A stretch of 26,424 nt of DNA from Bacillota bacterium (GCA_023436485.1 JAEZIU010000225.1:1-26424), one strand, 5' to 3'. Numbered from the stretch's first letter, positions 1 to 8,617 are shown. Numbers and translations are program-made. Notes: generated by a model not told the origin, from the sequence alone.

Positions 1-283
1 ATATATTAGTAAAACAATATATACCTTGTATTATATACACGATTAAAAAAATGTATCTTGATTTCAAGCTAAGAACAAAGGAAAAAACAATAACACAAAC
101 AAGTAAAGAAATCAAGAATTTATAACCAAACGTACCTTCGCCGGTTTTTGGCAACATCAAAAAGTTGAAAAGGGTTGTCTTAAATGCATTTAAAATTATC
201 AAAATTGCTGAAACAATCACTGCGTTTCGGTATGGTTTATTCTTGAGTGCATTTAAAACTCTACCATAAAAATTATTGAACAT
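1..283 (-). CDS. LTA-synthase-like membrane protein, N-terminal fragment (cut by window edge)
   Basis: An open frame on the minus strand starts with ATG at 283 and runs without a stop to base 1, giving the first 94 residues of a longer protein. An in-frame TAA lies a few codons upstream, so 283 is the earliest ATG. A GAAAGG lies about 14 nt upstream, which is a rather distant ribosome binding site. The peptide has a basic N-terminus (about residues 8-19), then hydrophobic segments at about 21-45, 55-72 and 77-92, with the motif FNFLMLPKTGEG between the first two. This arrangement resembles the N-terminal membrane domain of lipoteichoic acid synthase/phosphoglycerol transferase (LtaS) proteins of Clostridia. 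The extracellular sulfatase-like catalytic domain would lie outside the window, so the assignment rests on the membrane part only. Another multi-pass envelope protein is possible. Confidence 0.6.
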   Translation of the reverse strand, partial: MFNNFYGRVLNALKNKPYRNAVIVSAILIILNAFKTTLFNFLMLPKTGEGTFGYKFLISLLVCVIVFSFVLSLKSRYIFLIVYIIQGIYCFTNI

Positions 284-325
284 TACGTTTTAAATTTACC
301 TTTCTAAGTAATAACAGTATATACC

Positions 326-353
326 ATAATATATTCTATAAGAATTTATTCAA
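326..353 (-). promoter_or_regulatory. putative promoter of the LtaS-like gene
   Basis: Read on the minus strand, TTGAAT (348-353) and TATTAT (326-331) are separated by 16 bp, which suits a SigA-type promoter. The predicted transcript would start near 319 and leave a leader of about 36 nt before the ATG at 283. The -10 lies inside a 13-nt sequence (320-332) that recurs upstream of capA at 1731-1743. Confidence 0.45.
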
Positions 354-374
354 TTTGTAAATTTCTATAAAATA

Positions 375-1649
375 TTAATATTTGCTATTGAATTTTTCCA
401 TGAGGTTCATGGTATTATTATAAGACTGTTTGACATTAGATTTATTTCTACTGTTTATATAAGGTGCTTTTACATCAGGTGAAGGAACCGGAAGTATTTT
501 GTAAACAGGTTTATTTTTTGAAGAATACATATCCACCCATGTGGGTACATAAGTTACATCTTTTAAATTGATGCCGCCTTTAGTGTCTTTTTCAAGCTTA
601 AGGGTAACGATAACTCCATCCTCAGTATAAACTTTATTAATTCGTTTTGCTTTGTCTGTACGCCTGTAGCCGGATATAAAATTACCCATAGAATAAATAA
701 TAAATTTATTTTTACCATTTACTTTTACTATTTCAGATTTTTGTACAACATGAGGGTGAGAACCAAGTATTATATCAGCTCCCCATGACAGAATCTTTTT
801 GGACAAATTTGTCTGATTGGTACTTGGTGTACGAATATATTCATTTCCCCAGTGAAGGACAGTTATAACTGTATCAGCTCCCTTTGTTTTTACTTCTTTT
901 ATATCATTTTGAATCTTGGATTCGTTTAATATACTAAGATATTTGGATTTATCACTGCTGCTTAACTTTGCTTCATGGCCGTTGAAGAATTGAGAATAGC
1001 TTAGAATAGCTATTTTAATGCCTTTGACATCTTTAATAACATATTTGTCTTTGCCGTTGACAGAGCTTCCGATGTTCACCATCTTATTTTCTCTGATTTT
1101 TTGAATAGTTCTTGTAAGACCGTTGATACCCCAGTCAAGACAATGGTTGTTGGAGGTGGAGAGTACATCAACTCCTGAACCGGATAAAGCGGGAAGTATG
1201 CTGTCAGGAGAGTTGAAAAGAGGAAAACTTCTGTACTTGATACCTGCACCTGCTGTAACCGTTTCAAAATTAGCTATTGTCAGGTCGGATGAACTCAAAT
1301 ATGGTTTTACATATTCGAAAAATCCATTGAAGTCATATTTATTATTTTTAGAATCATATGCACTATTAAGATTTCCCTGGTGCAACATAATATCTCCCAC
1401 AGCTGATATTGTAATAGACTGAGGTAGTGGTGGAGTGCTTAGAGTTTTGGGTGCATCAGGTAAATTGGCGGAATTTTCTGTCGAACCGGTAAAACTGCTT
1501 TGAGCAGGGGTGTTTGGTGCGGCAGATTTTATCTGGTCTGTATTGAGACCACCTATTGCCAGTATTATTGTTGTGCTGACTAAAAGTAAAAAGCACATAA
1601 TACATAGTACGTAAAAAGTGCGTTTGAAGAGAATTATCTTAGATTTCAT
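375..1649 (-). CDS. CapA-family (PGA_cap) membrane-anchored metallophosphoesterase-like protein
   Basis: The product of about 424 residues has a basic N-terminus and one hydrophobic anchor (about residues 9-32), then a low-complexity Ser/Thr/Pro linker, so the catalytic domain should face outwards. That domain shows the CapA/poly-gamma-glutamate capsule family signature: AVGDIMLH, a central SNNH, LHWGNEY, GSHPHVV and IYSMGNF. These positions carry the Asp, Asn and His residues typical of calcineurin-like metal sites. Members of this family act in poly-gamma-glutamate synthesis or release, or in less defined envelope roles; no capB or capC partner is visible here. I prefer the ATG at 1649 because the GAGGA Shine-Dalgarno abuts the upstream ATG at 1661 but lies about 12 nt from 1649. 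The family is clear, but the substrate is unknown. Confidence 0.85.
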   Translation of the reverse strand: MKSKIILFKRTFYVLCIMCFLLLVSTTIILAIGGLNTDQIKSAAPNTPAQSSFTGSTENSANLPDAPKTLSTPPLPQSITISAVGDIMLHQGNLNSAYDSKNNKYDFNGFFEYVKPYLSSSDLTIANFETVTAGAGIKYRSFPLFNSPDSILPALSGSGVDVLSTSNNHCLDWGINGLTRTIQKIRENKMVNIGSSVNGKDKYVIKDVKGIKIAILSYSQFFNGHEAKLSSSDKSKYLSILNESKIQNDIKEVKTKGADTVITVLHWGNEYIRTPSTNQTNLSKKILSWGADIILGSHPHVVQKSEIVKVNGKNKFIIYSMGNFISGYRRTDKAKRINKVYTEDGVIVTLKLEKDTKGGINLKDVTYVPTWVDMYSSKNKPVYKILPVPSPDVKAPYINSRNKSNVKQSYNNTMNLMEKFNSKY

Positions 1650-1809
1650 TATGTAAACCATTCCTCTTTTTGATTTTCGGTTGGTGTCTTCTTAATCGGA
1701 AATATCCTATGTGTTTGAACTACAATAAACTATACCATAATATTAATTGAAATTGGTATAATTTTTGAATAATATGGAAATAATATTAAATTAAATGTTT
1801 TTAATATGT

Positions 1810-1838
1810 TTGAAAAAGCAAATATTTGGTATTAATAT
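1810..1838 (+). promoter_or_regulatory. putative deoB promoter
   Basis: TTGAAA (1810-1815) and TAATAT (1833-1838) are separated by 17 bp, about 35 nt ahead of the deoB ATG. The rest of the 225-bp divergent gap (1650-1874) is AT-rich. It holds an inverted repeat TATACCA / TGGTATA (1731-1737 and 1754-1760) on the capA side, which could be an operator or promoter element for capA. Confidence 0.45.
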
Positions 1839-1874
1839 TATAGTATGTATATATAAAAAACTGGGAGAGTTGAT

Positions 1875-3053
1875 ATGACAAATATAGATAGAGTAATTAT
1901 GATTGTGCTTGACAGTGTGGGAATAGGTGAGCTTCCTGATGCCGGAGAATACGGTGATAAAGGAAGCAATACCTTAGGTAATATCGTGAAGGTTTGTAAT
2001 GGAATAAACCTTCCAAACCTCAGCCAACTTGGAATGGGAAAGATAGCGGGAGTAGACTATCTTCCCGTACCGGAACATGTTACAGGTAGCTATGGAAGAA
2101 TGTCCGAGGTGTCAAAAGGAAAAGATACAATAACAGGACATTGGGAAATATCAGGGCTGCAGCTTGCATATCCGTTTCCAACATACCCGGACGGGTTCCC
2201 AAAGGAAGTGCTGGAGGAGTTTGAAAAGCTTACGGGAAGAGGTGTTCTTGCAAACTGTGCCGCATCGGGGACCGAAATAATAAAGGAGTACGGCGAGGAA
2301 CATATGAAGACCGGGAAACTCATAGTTTATACATCTGCGGACAGTGTATTCCAGATTGCGGCTCATGAGGAAGTGGTTCCTCTGGAGGAATTGTACCGTA
2401 TTTGCAGTATAGCAAGGGAGATGCTGCAAGGTGAACACATGGTTGGACGTGTTATTGCAAGACCGTTTATTGGTGAGCCGGGCAACTTTACACGAACATC
2501 AAACAGAAGAGATTTTTCAGCAGAGCCTACATCGGACACGGTTTTGGATATTCTGAATAAAAAGGGTCTGGATGTTATTGCGGTGGGAAAAATAGAAGAC
2601 ATATTTTCAAAAAAAGGAATCTCTGCGGCTGAACATACAAAAGACAACATGAACGGTGTTGACGTTACATTAAAATTTATGAATGCAGAGAATAGAGGCT
2701 TGATTTTCACAAACCTTGTAGATTTTGATATGCTATTCGGACACAGAAATAATCCGAAGGGCTACAAACAGGCTTTAGAGGAATTCGACAACAGGCTGCC
2801 TGAAATTTTATCTGCCATGAGAGATAACGATATGTTGATAATTACAGCAGATCACGGATGTGACCCTACTACTCCGAGTACCGACCATTCCAGAGAACAT
2901 GTACCTGTAATTATATATGGTAAAGGTATACGAGAGGATATAAATCTTGGAACAAGAAAAACCTTTTCGGATATAGCCTGCACAATTGCAGATGTATTTA
3001 ACGCTGAGAACAAATTCCCGGGACAAAGCTTTTTAAGAGAGATTCTTAAATAA
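1875..3053 (+). CDS. deoB: Phosphopentomutase DeoB
   Basis: The product is 392 residues, the normal DeoB length. It interconverts ribose 1-phosphate and ribose 5-phosphate (and the deoxy forms), linking nucleoside breakdown to the pentose phosphate pathway. The N-terminus has DSVGIGELPDAGEYGDKGSNTLGN with the first metal aspartate. The catalytic threonine sits in KDTITGHWE. CAASGTEIIKEYGEEH follows in the middle, and ADHGCDPTTPSTDHSREH near the C-terminus supplies the remaining alkaline-phosphatase-type metal ligands. A GGGAGAG ribosome binding site lies about 8 nt before the ATG. No nucleoside phosphorylase or deoxyribose-phosphate aldolase gene is adjacent. No hairpin terminator is evident after the stop codon. 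The cap domain fills the middle of the chain as is usual for the family, and nothing is truncated. Confidence 0.97.
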   Translation: MTNIDRVIMIVLDSVGIGELPDAGEYGDKGSNTLGNIVKVCNGINLPNLSQLGMGKIAGVDYLPVPEHVTGSYGRMSEVSKGKDTITGHWEISGLQLAYPFPTYPDGFPKEVLEEFEKLTGRGVLANCAASGTEIIKEYGEEHMKTGKLIVYTSADSVFQIAAHEEVVPLEELYRICSIAREMLQGEHMVGRVIARPFIGEPGNFTRTSNRRDFSAEPTSDTVLDILNKKGLDVIAVGKIEDIFSKKGISAAEHTKDNMNGVDVTLKFMNAENRGLIFTNLVDFDMLFGHRNNPKGYKQALEEFDNRLPEILSAMRDNDMLIITADHGCDPTTPSTDHSREHVPVIIYGKGIREDINLGTRKTFSDIACTIADVFNAENKFPGQSFLREILK

Positions 3054-3133
3054 TATAGTTTGACAAATATGGTATTTAATTGGACAAATTCATTAGAATA
3101 AGAAATTTGAACGATAATGTGTCAGATTTGCAT

Positions 3134-3162
3134 TTGCAATCAGACTAGTTTTATATTAATAT
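3134..3162 (+). promoter_or_regulatory. putative promoter of the riboswitch-controlled uptake operon
   Basis: TTGCAA (3134-3139) and TAATAT (3157-3162) are separated by 17 bp. Transcription would begin near 3169, just where the conserved cobalamin aptamer sequence becomes recognisable. Confidence 0.45.
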
Positions 3163-3169
3163 ATGCAGT

Positions 3170-3370
3170 ATAACTTAATAAGAACTACAGATAAGGGAAG
3201 CAGGTTTGAAACCTGCACGGTCCCGCCGCTGTGTTGGAGGAGTTCTCCATATTATCCACTGGTACATTAACCGGGAAGGGTTGGAGAGTGTTGATGCCTT
3301 AGTCAGAATACCTGTCTGTATGTTTGCACTGGTAACTCTACGAGTGATAGGGGGTGTGTTTAGCAGAATA
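3170..3370 (+). promoter_or_regulatory. Cobalamin riboswitch (B12 aptamer)
   Basis: The conserved elements of the cobalamin aptamer occur in the right order. AAGGGAAGCAGGTTTGAAACCTGCACGG is split here as AAGGGAAGCAGG then TTTGAAACCTGCACGG (3193-3220). It is followed by the B12-box-like TCCCGCCGCTGT (3221-3232), then CCACTGG near 3256, CCGGGAAGGG (3271-3280) and the closing AGTCAGAATACCTGTCT (3301-3317). The boundaries are approximate because the P1 stem could not be fixed by eye. An intrinsic terminator follows at 3388-3423, so control is most likely by B12-induced premature termination. The genes downstream encode a FecCD-type uptake system, as expected for a B12-repressed leader. Confidence 0.93.
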
Positions 3371-3387
3371 TTTCCAGATGGAATTAT

Positions 3388-3423
3388 GCCCTTTAAACAC
3401 AAATACGTTTAAAGGGCTTTTTT
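3388..3423 (+). terminator. Riboswitch expression-platform terminator
   Basis: GCCCTTTAAAC (3388-3398) pairs perfectly with GTTTAAAGGGC (3407-3417) around an 8-nt loop and is followed by six T residues. It lies between the cobalamin aptamer and the first gene, so it is the likely off-switch. I did not map the competing antiterminator. Confidence 0.92.
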
Positions 3424-3467
3424 GTTGAACGATAATAATATGTATAACGATGGGAGATAAAAACAAA

Positions 3468-4472
3468 ATGAAAAGAAGATTGAGAGTTCTATATTTAATA
3501 CTTGCAGTGATTTTTATAACAGGAAGCTTCGGAGCATGTGCCAATGATACAAATCAACAGGCATCGGAAACCACTCAGGCAGTAGGTACGTCTGTGAAAA
3601 ATACTACAGCAGAAAAATACCCTCTTACCTTGAAGGATTCAAAGGGTACTGAGGTAACTTTACAAAGTAAGCCGGAGAAAATAGTCAGCATGCCTCTGGG
3701 AACTTGTGAAATGCTTATGTCCATGGTAGATAAAAGCAGAATAGCAGCAATGACTTATTATGCGGACGATGCCAAGGTTTCCAATATTGCTGATGAAGCA
3801 AAAGGGGTCGGTACAAGAACCGAGACCAATGCGGAAAAAATAATTGCATTGCAGCCTGACCTTGTTCTTATGGATAATCTGGCAGATGCAAATGTTATTA
3901 AACAGCTTAGAGATGCAAAAATAACCGTGTTTATGCTAAATACACCCTCAAATATTGAGCAGGTAAAAGATAATCTTAAACTGCTGGGAAAAATCGTAGG
4001 AGAGGAAACCAAAGCACAGGATATAACTGATTGGATGGAAAAGAAGATAAAGGCTGTATCCGATAAAATTGAACTAATTACTGATGACCAGAAACAAACG
4101 GTACTTGATTATAGTGAAATGGGTACAACAAGCGGAAAAGGAACAAATTTTGATGATATTGTTACAAGAGCGGGCCTCATAAACCCTATATCAAAGGAAG
4201 GTCTTGAAGGATGGCCTGAATTGTCCAAGGAAATGATAATAAAGTATAATCCTCAGATTATTATTCTGCCTTCATGGTACTATGATACAAAGGTTAACTT
4301 TTATTCTTTGAATGAGAAGATAAAAGGCGACAAGGCACTGGCTGATGTAAAAGCAGTAAAGAACAATAAAATAATTTCAGTACCGTATAACCATATTTCA
4401 TCAACATCACAATACGCTGTACTGGCAGTAGAGGATATTGCAAAGTTTGCCTATCCGGGACTGTTTAAATAA
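3468..4472 (+). CDS. btuF: Corrinoid ABC transporter substrate-binding lipoprotein (BtuF-like)
   Basis: This is the extracytoplasmic binding protein of a type II ABC importer, 334 residues from the ATG at 3468. I chose that start because GGGAG lies about 11 nt upstream, while the in-frame ATG at 3450 has no ribosome binding site. The N-terminus is a lipoprotein-type signal with a basic head, a hydrophobic core and FGAC, with Cys24 as the likely lipidated residue; Phe at -3 is unusual. The mature part begins with a Thr/Ala linker, then the two lobes of a periplasmic_BP_2 fold: PLTLKDSKGTEVTL, KIVSMPLGTCEML, LQPDLVLMDN and a second lobe with EGWPELSKEMI. The acidic residues in GTCEML and GWPELSKE are placed where BtuF-type proteins dock on the permease. 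Siderophore or heme uptake is possible from the family alone, but the B12 riboswitch upstream makes corrinoid the likely cargo. Confidence 0.87.
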   Translation: MKRRLRVLYLILAVIFITGSFGACANDTNQQASETTQAVGTSVKNTTAEKYPLTLKDSKGTEVTLQSKPEKIVSMPLGTCEMLMSMVDKSRIAAMTYYADDAKVSNIADEAKGVGTRTETNAEKIIALQPDLVLMDNLADANVIKQLRDAKITVFMLNTPSNIEQVKDNLKLLGKIVGEETKAQDITDWMEKKIKAVSDKIELITDDQKQTVLDYSEMGTTSGKGTNFDDIVTRAGLINPISKEGLEGWPELSKEMIIKYNPQIIILPSWYYDTKVNFYSLNEKIKGDKALADVKAVKNNKIISVPYNHISSTSQYAVLAVEDIAKFAYPGLFK

Positions 4473-4484
4473 ACCGGAGGAAAC

Positions 4485-5537
4485 ATGGGAGATAGAAAAA
4501 TCAAAACACGCTTGAGAAATATCGGAATTATACCCACAATGCTGATTCTTCTACTGATTGTAATGGTTGCAGGAACAGCAATAGGAGCTGTAAATGTTCC
4601 TTTTTTAGATACCTTTAAAATTATACTGAAAAATGTAGGAATTTTAAAAAATGCCACCTTTTCTGAAGGGCAAGAACCTATAATTTTTCTTGTAAGGTTC
4701 CCAAGAGTATTAGTAGCTGCACTTGCGGGATTAGCTCTTGCCTCCTCAGGAGCAGTCATGCAGGGAATGTTCAGAAATCCCATGGCCGACCCGGGATTGC
4801 TGGGAATATCCAGCGGCTCCGGGCTGGGAGCGGTTCTGGCTATAAAACTGGGGTTAACTGCTGCAAGCATGTATTTTATGCCGTTATTTGCCTTTGCAGG
4901 AGCATTTATTGCAATATTTATAATTTACATACTGTCCTATCAGAAAGGAAAAGTACCCGTGCTTACCCTGATGCTTTCAGGAATTGCGGTGAGTACTTTT
5001 ATAGGGGCAATAACCAATATTATACTTACTTTGTCCTATGATTATCAGGTTAAGGAGTTTCTTTTCTGGTCCACCGGAGGCCTTGATGGCAGACGTTGGG
5101 AACACGTTCAGCTTGTGGCGCTTCCTATTATCATAAGCGTTGTACTTATGTTTGTTTTTTCAAGAGATTTAAATGTTCTTATGCTGGGAGAAGAGGAAGC
5201 AAGGTCGGTAGGATTAAGTTCAGGAAAAATAAGAACAGTACTACTTGTATTGGTTTCCATTGCCACAGCCAGTGCGGTTTGTGTCAGCGGTGCCATTAGC
5301 TTTGTCGGACTGATTGTTCCTCATATTATGAGGATTTTGGTTGGGCCCAATTACAAAAAGCTGCTGCCTGCCAGCAGTATCGGAGGGGCAATTTTCCTTG
5401 TAGCCTGTGATCTTGTATCCCGTGTGGTAGTCATTCCTTATGAGATTGGGGTAGGAATAATAACAGCATTGGTGGGGGCTCCGTATTTCCTTTACCTTTT
5501 ACTTAGGAGTAAAAAGGAAGGAGGAGCGGTAATCTGA
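4485..5537 (+). CDS. btuC: Corrinoid ABC transporter permease (BtuC/FecCD family)
   Basis: The product is 350 residues, typical of FecCD/BtuC permeases, and forms the dimeric membrane channel of the importer. Many hydrophobic helices are visible. Family motifs include VRFPRVLVAALAGLALASSGAVMQG, then NPMADPGLLGISSGSGLGAV, GEEEARSVGLSSG (the coupling-helix region that contacts the ATPase) and GAISFVGLIVPHIMR, each quoted in part from the chain. A GGAGG lies about 5 nt before the ATG, which is 12 nt after the btuF stop codon. The gene ends 1 nt before the ATPase start codon, so translation is probably coupled. Confidence 0.92.
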   Translation: MGDRKIKTRLRNIGIIPTMLILLLIVMVAGTAIGAVNVPFLDTFKIILKNVGILKNATFSEGQEPIIFLVRFPRVLVAALAGLALASSGAVMQGMFRNPMADPGLLGISSGSGLGAVLAIKLGLTAASMYFMPLFAFAGAFIAIFIIYILSYQKGKVPVLTLMLSGIAVSTFIGAITNIILTLSYDYQVKEFLFWSTGGLDGRRWEHVQLVALPIIISVVLMFVFSRDLNVLMLGEEEARSVGLSSGKIRTVLLVLVSIATASAVCVSGAISFVGLIVPHIMRILVGPNYKKLLPASSIGGAIFLVACDLVSRVVVIPYEIGVGIITALVGAPYFLYLLLRSKKEGGAVI

Positions 5538-5538
5538 G

Positions 5539-6756
5539 ATGGATAGCATTATTGAAATACAAAACCTAAAATATGAGATTAACAATAAAATAATACTTGA
5601 TAATATTTGCATGAAGGTAAAAAAAGGTGAGCTGGTTGGCCTCATAGGCCCTAATGGTGCGGGAAAAACCACATTGCTTAAATGCTTGAACGGCATTTAC
5701 AAGGCAGAAGGTACTGTAAAGATTAACGGATCATTAATAAATCAAATGAAAAGCAAAAGCCTTGCCGAAAAGGTAGCTCTAATGCATCAGAACACCCAGA
5801 TAGGTTTTCCGTTTCCTGCAAGGGAAGTAGTACTTATGGGAAGGTATCCTTATCTTAAAAGGATGCAGAGGGAGAGCAAAGAGGACAATAAAATTGCAAG
5901 AAAAAACATGGAGTATACAGATACTGAAAAGCTTGAGGATTGTGCAATAAACGAAATGTCAGGGGGAGAAAGGCAGAGAGTGCTTTTTGCCAAAACCTTG
6001 ACTCAGGAAACAGGTATCATACTTCTTGACGAACCTACCGCAAATCTGGATATAACATATCAGGAGCAGATATTCAAATACTCCAGAGAGTTGTCTGAAC
6101 AGGGAAAAATCGTAATAGCTGCAATCCATGACCTGAAAATTGCTGCAAAATATTGCACACGTCTTGTTCTCATGAATAATGGACGGATTGTTGCAGACGG
6201 AAGCCCTGAGGAAGTTCTTACTTCCCGGAACCTGTCACGCGTTTATGGTGTAAATGCACTGGTTTACAAAAACAGAATTACAGGCTTGTTGGATATCTAC
6301 ATTCATAAGTTTAATCAAAACAACAAATCCGTAAGATTTCACGTAATAGGCGGAGGTGGAACAGCAGGAAGTGTAATAAGACAGCTTTACGAGCAAGGGT
6401 ATAACATATCTGCCGGTGTCTTTTCACAGGGTGACAGCGACATTGCATCAGCAGAGGTGTTCGGTATAGATTATCTGGTGGAAAAGCCTTTTTCCGGCAT
6501 TTCAGATGAGCTTTTCAATAAAAATATTTTATATGTAAAGGACTCTCAAACAACAATACTATGCAATATGCCGTTGGGACTGCAGAATATCAGGAATCTG
6601 GAGGCTGCGGAGCAGGCGGAGAAGCTTGTTATAATAGAGGACGACCTGCCAGAAACAAGAGACTTTACTGGCGGTAAAGCCTTAGAAATATACAACCGCC
6701 TTAAAAGAAGGGCGGTTGCAGTAATAGATTCGTCCAGACTCCATGAAATACTTTGA
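5539..6756 (+). CDS. btuD: Corrinoid ABC transporter ATPase with an extra C-terminal domain (BtuD-like)
   Basis: Residues 1-255 or so are a standard importer ATPase: Walker A GPNGAGKTT (37-45), Q-loop near Gln84, signature MSGGE (140-144), Walker B IILLDEPTA (160-168) and switch histidine His197. It drives uptake through the upstream permease. The chain then continues for about 145 more residues, giving 405 in total where stand-alone FecE/BtuD ATPases are usually 250-270. The extension begins after a hydrophilic linker and opens with FHVIGGGGTAGSVI (268-280), which looks like a Rossmann-type strand and glycine loop. It continues with AGVFSQGDSDIASAEVFGID, then strands such as KLVIIEDDL. From memory, similarly long BtuD-like ATPases exist in archaea and some clostridia. 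The role of the extension is unknown to me. The stop codon lies 16 nt from the convergent activator gene. Confidence 0.9.
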   Translation: MDSIIEIQNLKYEINNKIILDNICMKVKKGELVGLIGPNGAGKTTLLKCLNGIYKAEGTVKINGSLINQMKSKSLAEKVALMHQNTQIGFPFPAREVVLMGRYPYLKRMQRESKEDNKIARKNMEYTDTEKLEDCAINEMSGGERQRVLFAKTLTQETGIILLDEPTANLDITYQEQIFKYSRELSEQGKIVIAAIHDLKIAAKYCTRLVLMNNGRIVADGSPEEVLTSRNLSRVYGVNALVYKNRITGLLDIYIHKFNQNNKSVRFHVIGGGGTAGSVIRQLYEQGYNISAGVFSQGDSDIASAEVFGIDYLVEKPFSGISDELFNKNILYVKDSQTTILCNMPLGLQNIRNLEAAEQAEKLVIIEDDLPETRDFTGGKALEIYNRLKRRAVAVIDSSRLHEIL

Positions 6757-6772
6757 ATGAGCAGTAATTGAT

Positions 6773-8617
6773 TTATATATCCTGTTCAAAGGTCATACAG
6801 TCCACATAGTAATCATTAAAATCTTTACTGTTGGAAAGTTCTATATAATTGATGAATTTACTGATTTCCTGTGCCACAGGCAGCAATGATTTACTGGTAA
6901 GTACATCAATGGCCCCCTGGGCGGCGGCATTTCCGATAGATATAATCCGGCCTTCCAGTTCCCCGGGGATAAGGCCGATTTTTAATGCACTTTTAATGTT
7001 AATGTAGCTGCCGAAGCCGCCAGCCAGATACACATTCTCAATATCTTCAAACCTGATTCCGGCACTTTTAACAAGTACTCTTATTCCTGCAGCTATAGCG
7101 GCTTTTGCATTCTGAATTTCACGGATATCACGCTGAGTTAGAATTATTTGGGTGCCGGAAAGGGTCTCGGTGGCGTTGCAAAGTACAAAAGCATTAACCC
7201 CGTCTACGGAAACTATTCTGTCGCATAGAGGTTCTTGCTCAGAGGAATCCGGCTTCCATGCCGTATCAATCCGTCCGGTTTCGTCAACTATACCAACTTT
7301 AAGGAGTTCTGCCAGCAGGTCAACAACACCTGTACCGCATAAGCCCAGTGGTTTTGTGTTTCCAATAGTGGTAAAAGTGATCCCCTGCTTTAAGGAAACG
7401 CTGTTAATGGCACCATTGACACTTCCCATACCATTTTTAATATTTGCTCCCTCAAAAGCAGGACCTGCGGCTGCCGAGCAGGCGTACATCCCACCTTTTC
7501 CTCCCAGTACAATTTCTCCGTTAGTCCCAATATCTATGAGAAGGGAGGCAGACGCCTGCTGATACATACCGGCAGTAAGTACTGCTCCAACAGTATCTGC
7601 ACCCACATAAGCAGATACACAGGGCAAAATATAAACTGTACCATGGGGGTTGATATCCAGACCAAGTTCTCCGGCTTTTGTTCTTACAGTGGAAGTAAAT
7701 ACAGGGACAAAGGGTGCAATTGCTATATTCGATGGATTTATTTTAAGGAGCAGATGGAGCATTGTGGTGTTGCCAGCAAAAGTCATTGTGTAAACATCCA
7801 TTGGGATAATGTTCGCCTGTTTACATAATAATGTGATGCAAACATTTAAAGATTTCATAAGCAAGTCGTTGAGCTGTTCCAGCCCATGCTGATTTTCCAT
7901 GGCATAACCGATTCGTGAAATTACATCGGCACCGAAGGCCTTTTGGGGATTCAGAAGAGAGGTGACACAAACCTTTTTACCCGTCGTCAAGTCCATCAAA
8001 TAGGCCGCAATGGTGGTTGTTCCGATATCTACAGCTACTCCGTACAGGGTATTTGTAGTATTACCGGATTCCACTGCAATGATGTCAGAGGAGTCTATTA
8101 CAAGGGTTGCTTCAAAACCCTCTTGTCTTATAACGTGGGGAAGTCTTCTTAAAAGTTCTAAATCCTGTATTTGAAACAACGGTTCATTGTATCCGTCCTG
8201 AATAATCCTTTCAAAATCGGAAAGAGAATTATCAAGGGAAGGTTTTTTAAGGGTTTTGTAAACCTTTGTTACCAGAGGGTCAAATACAATATCCCTCTGC
8301 ACACTTTCGGTAGCTATCCTTGCAGGAAGTTCACTGTAATCTATTGATATTTCAATATCAGATTGGATTTTATAACGACAAGCCAATCTATAGCCACTTT
8401 CTACTGCTTCACGCCCCAACAGTTTTATTTCTTCGGCTTCTGCGGAACTGCTATTTTCGGAACTGAGCTTCACTCTGCATTTACCGCAGGAACCATTACC
8501 GTTACAGGGCGAATCAATGTAAAAGCCGTTTTCTCTTAGCAATTCAAGTAAGGTCTTATCCTTAACTGTGCTATAAACCTTGGAACATCCGTCTTTTTTG
8601 ACCATTACCTTAAACAT
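6773..8617 (-). CDS. Corrinoid-protein reductive activator, 2Fe-2S plus ASKHA domain (RACo/RamA-like, DUF4445)
   Basis: The 614-residue protein begins with a plant-type ferredoxin domain with Cys38, Cys44, Cys47 and Cys80 (C-x5-C-x2-C-x32-C). A linker leads into an ASKHA ATPase-like domain with VAVDIGTTTIAAYL (about 195-208), LLIDIGTNGEIVLG, AAGPAFEGANI and AGGFGSYINIKSALKIGLIP. This order matches the reductive activators of corrinoid proteins (RACo, and functionally RamA, MtvA and similar). These use ATP to return an inactive Co(II) corrinoid to Co(I). The start ATG overlaps the end of the DUF1638 gene by 8 nt, with AAGGAGAT about 7 nt upstream, so the genes are co-transcribed. The likely client is the corrinoid protein at the head of the operon. 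Confidence 0.9.
   Translation of the reverse strand: MFKVMVKKDGCSKVYSTVKDKTLLELLRENGFYIDSPCNGNGSCGKCRVKLSSENSSSAEAEEIKLLGREAVESGYRLACRYKIQSDIEISIDYSELPARIATESVQRDIVFDPLVTKVYKTLKKPSLDNSLSDFERIIQDGYNEPLFQIQDLELLRRLPHVIRQEGFEATLVIDSSDIIAVESGNTTNTLYGVAVDIGTTTIAAYLMDLTTGKKVCVTSLLNPQKAFGADVISRIGYAMENQHGLEQLNDLLMKSLNVCITLLCKQANIIPMDVYTMTFAGNTTMLHLLLKINPSNIAIAPFVPVFTSTVRTKAGELGLDINPHGTVYILPCVSAYVGADTVGAVLTAGMYQQASASLLIDIGTNGEIVLGGKGGMYACSAAAGPAFEGANIKNGMGSVNGAINSVSLKQGITFTTIGNTKPLGLCGTGVVDLLAELLKVGIVDETGRIDTAWKPDSSEQEPLCDRIVSVDGVNAFVLCNATETLSGTQIILTQRDIREIQNAKAAIAAGIRVLVKSAGIRFEDIENVYLAGGFGSYINIKSALKIGLIPGELEGRIISIGNAAAQGAIDVLTSKSLLPVAQEISKFINYIELSNSKDFNDYYVDCMTFEQDI

Noticed and set aside
1731..1760. 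Inverted repeat TATACCA-N16-TGGTATA between capA and deoB as a defined operator
   Set aside because: Arms are short and AT-rich, and no convincing capA promoter could be placed beside it. It is mentioned only within the deoB promoter entry.
3206..3412. Open frames on both strands inside the region before btuF
   Set aside because: They lie across the cobalamin riboswitch and its terminator, have no ribosome binding site and encode unnatural sequence.
6693..6718. Perfect 8-bp hairpin CAACCGCC / GGCGGTTG at the end of the ATPase gene, considered as a terminator
   Set aside because: It lies inside the coding region and has no T-run after it. The repeated Arg-rich codons explain it, although weak pausing is possible.
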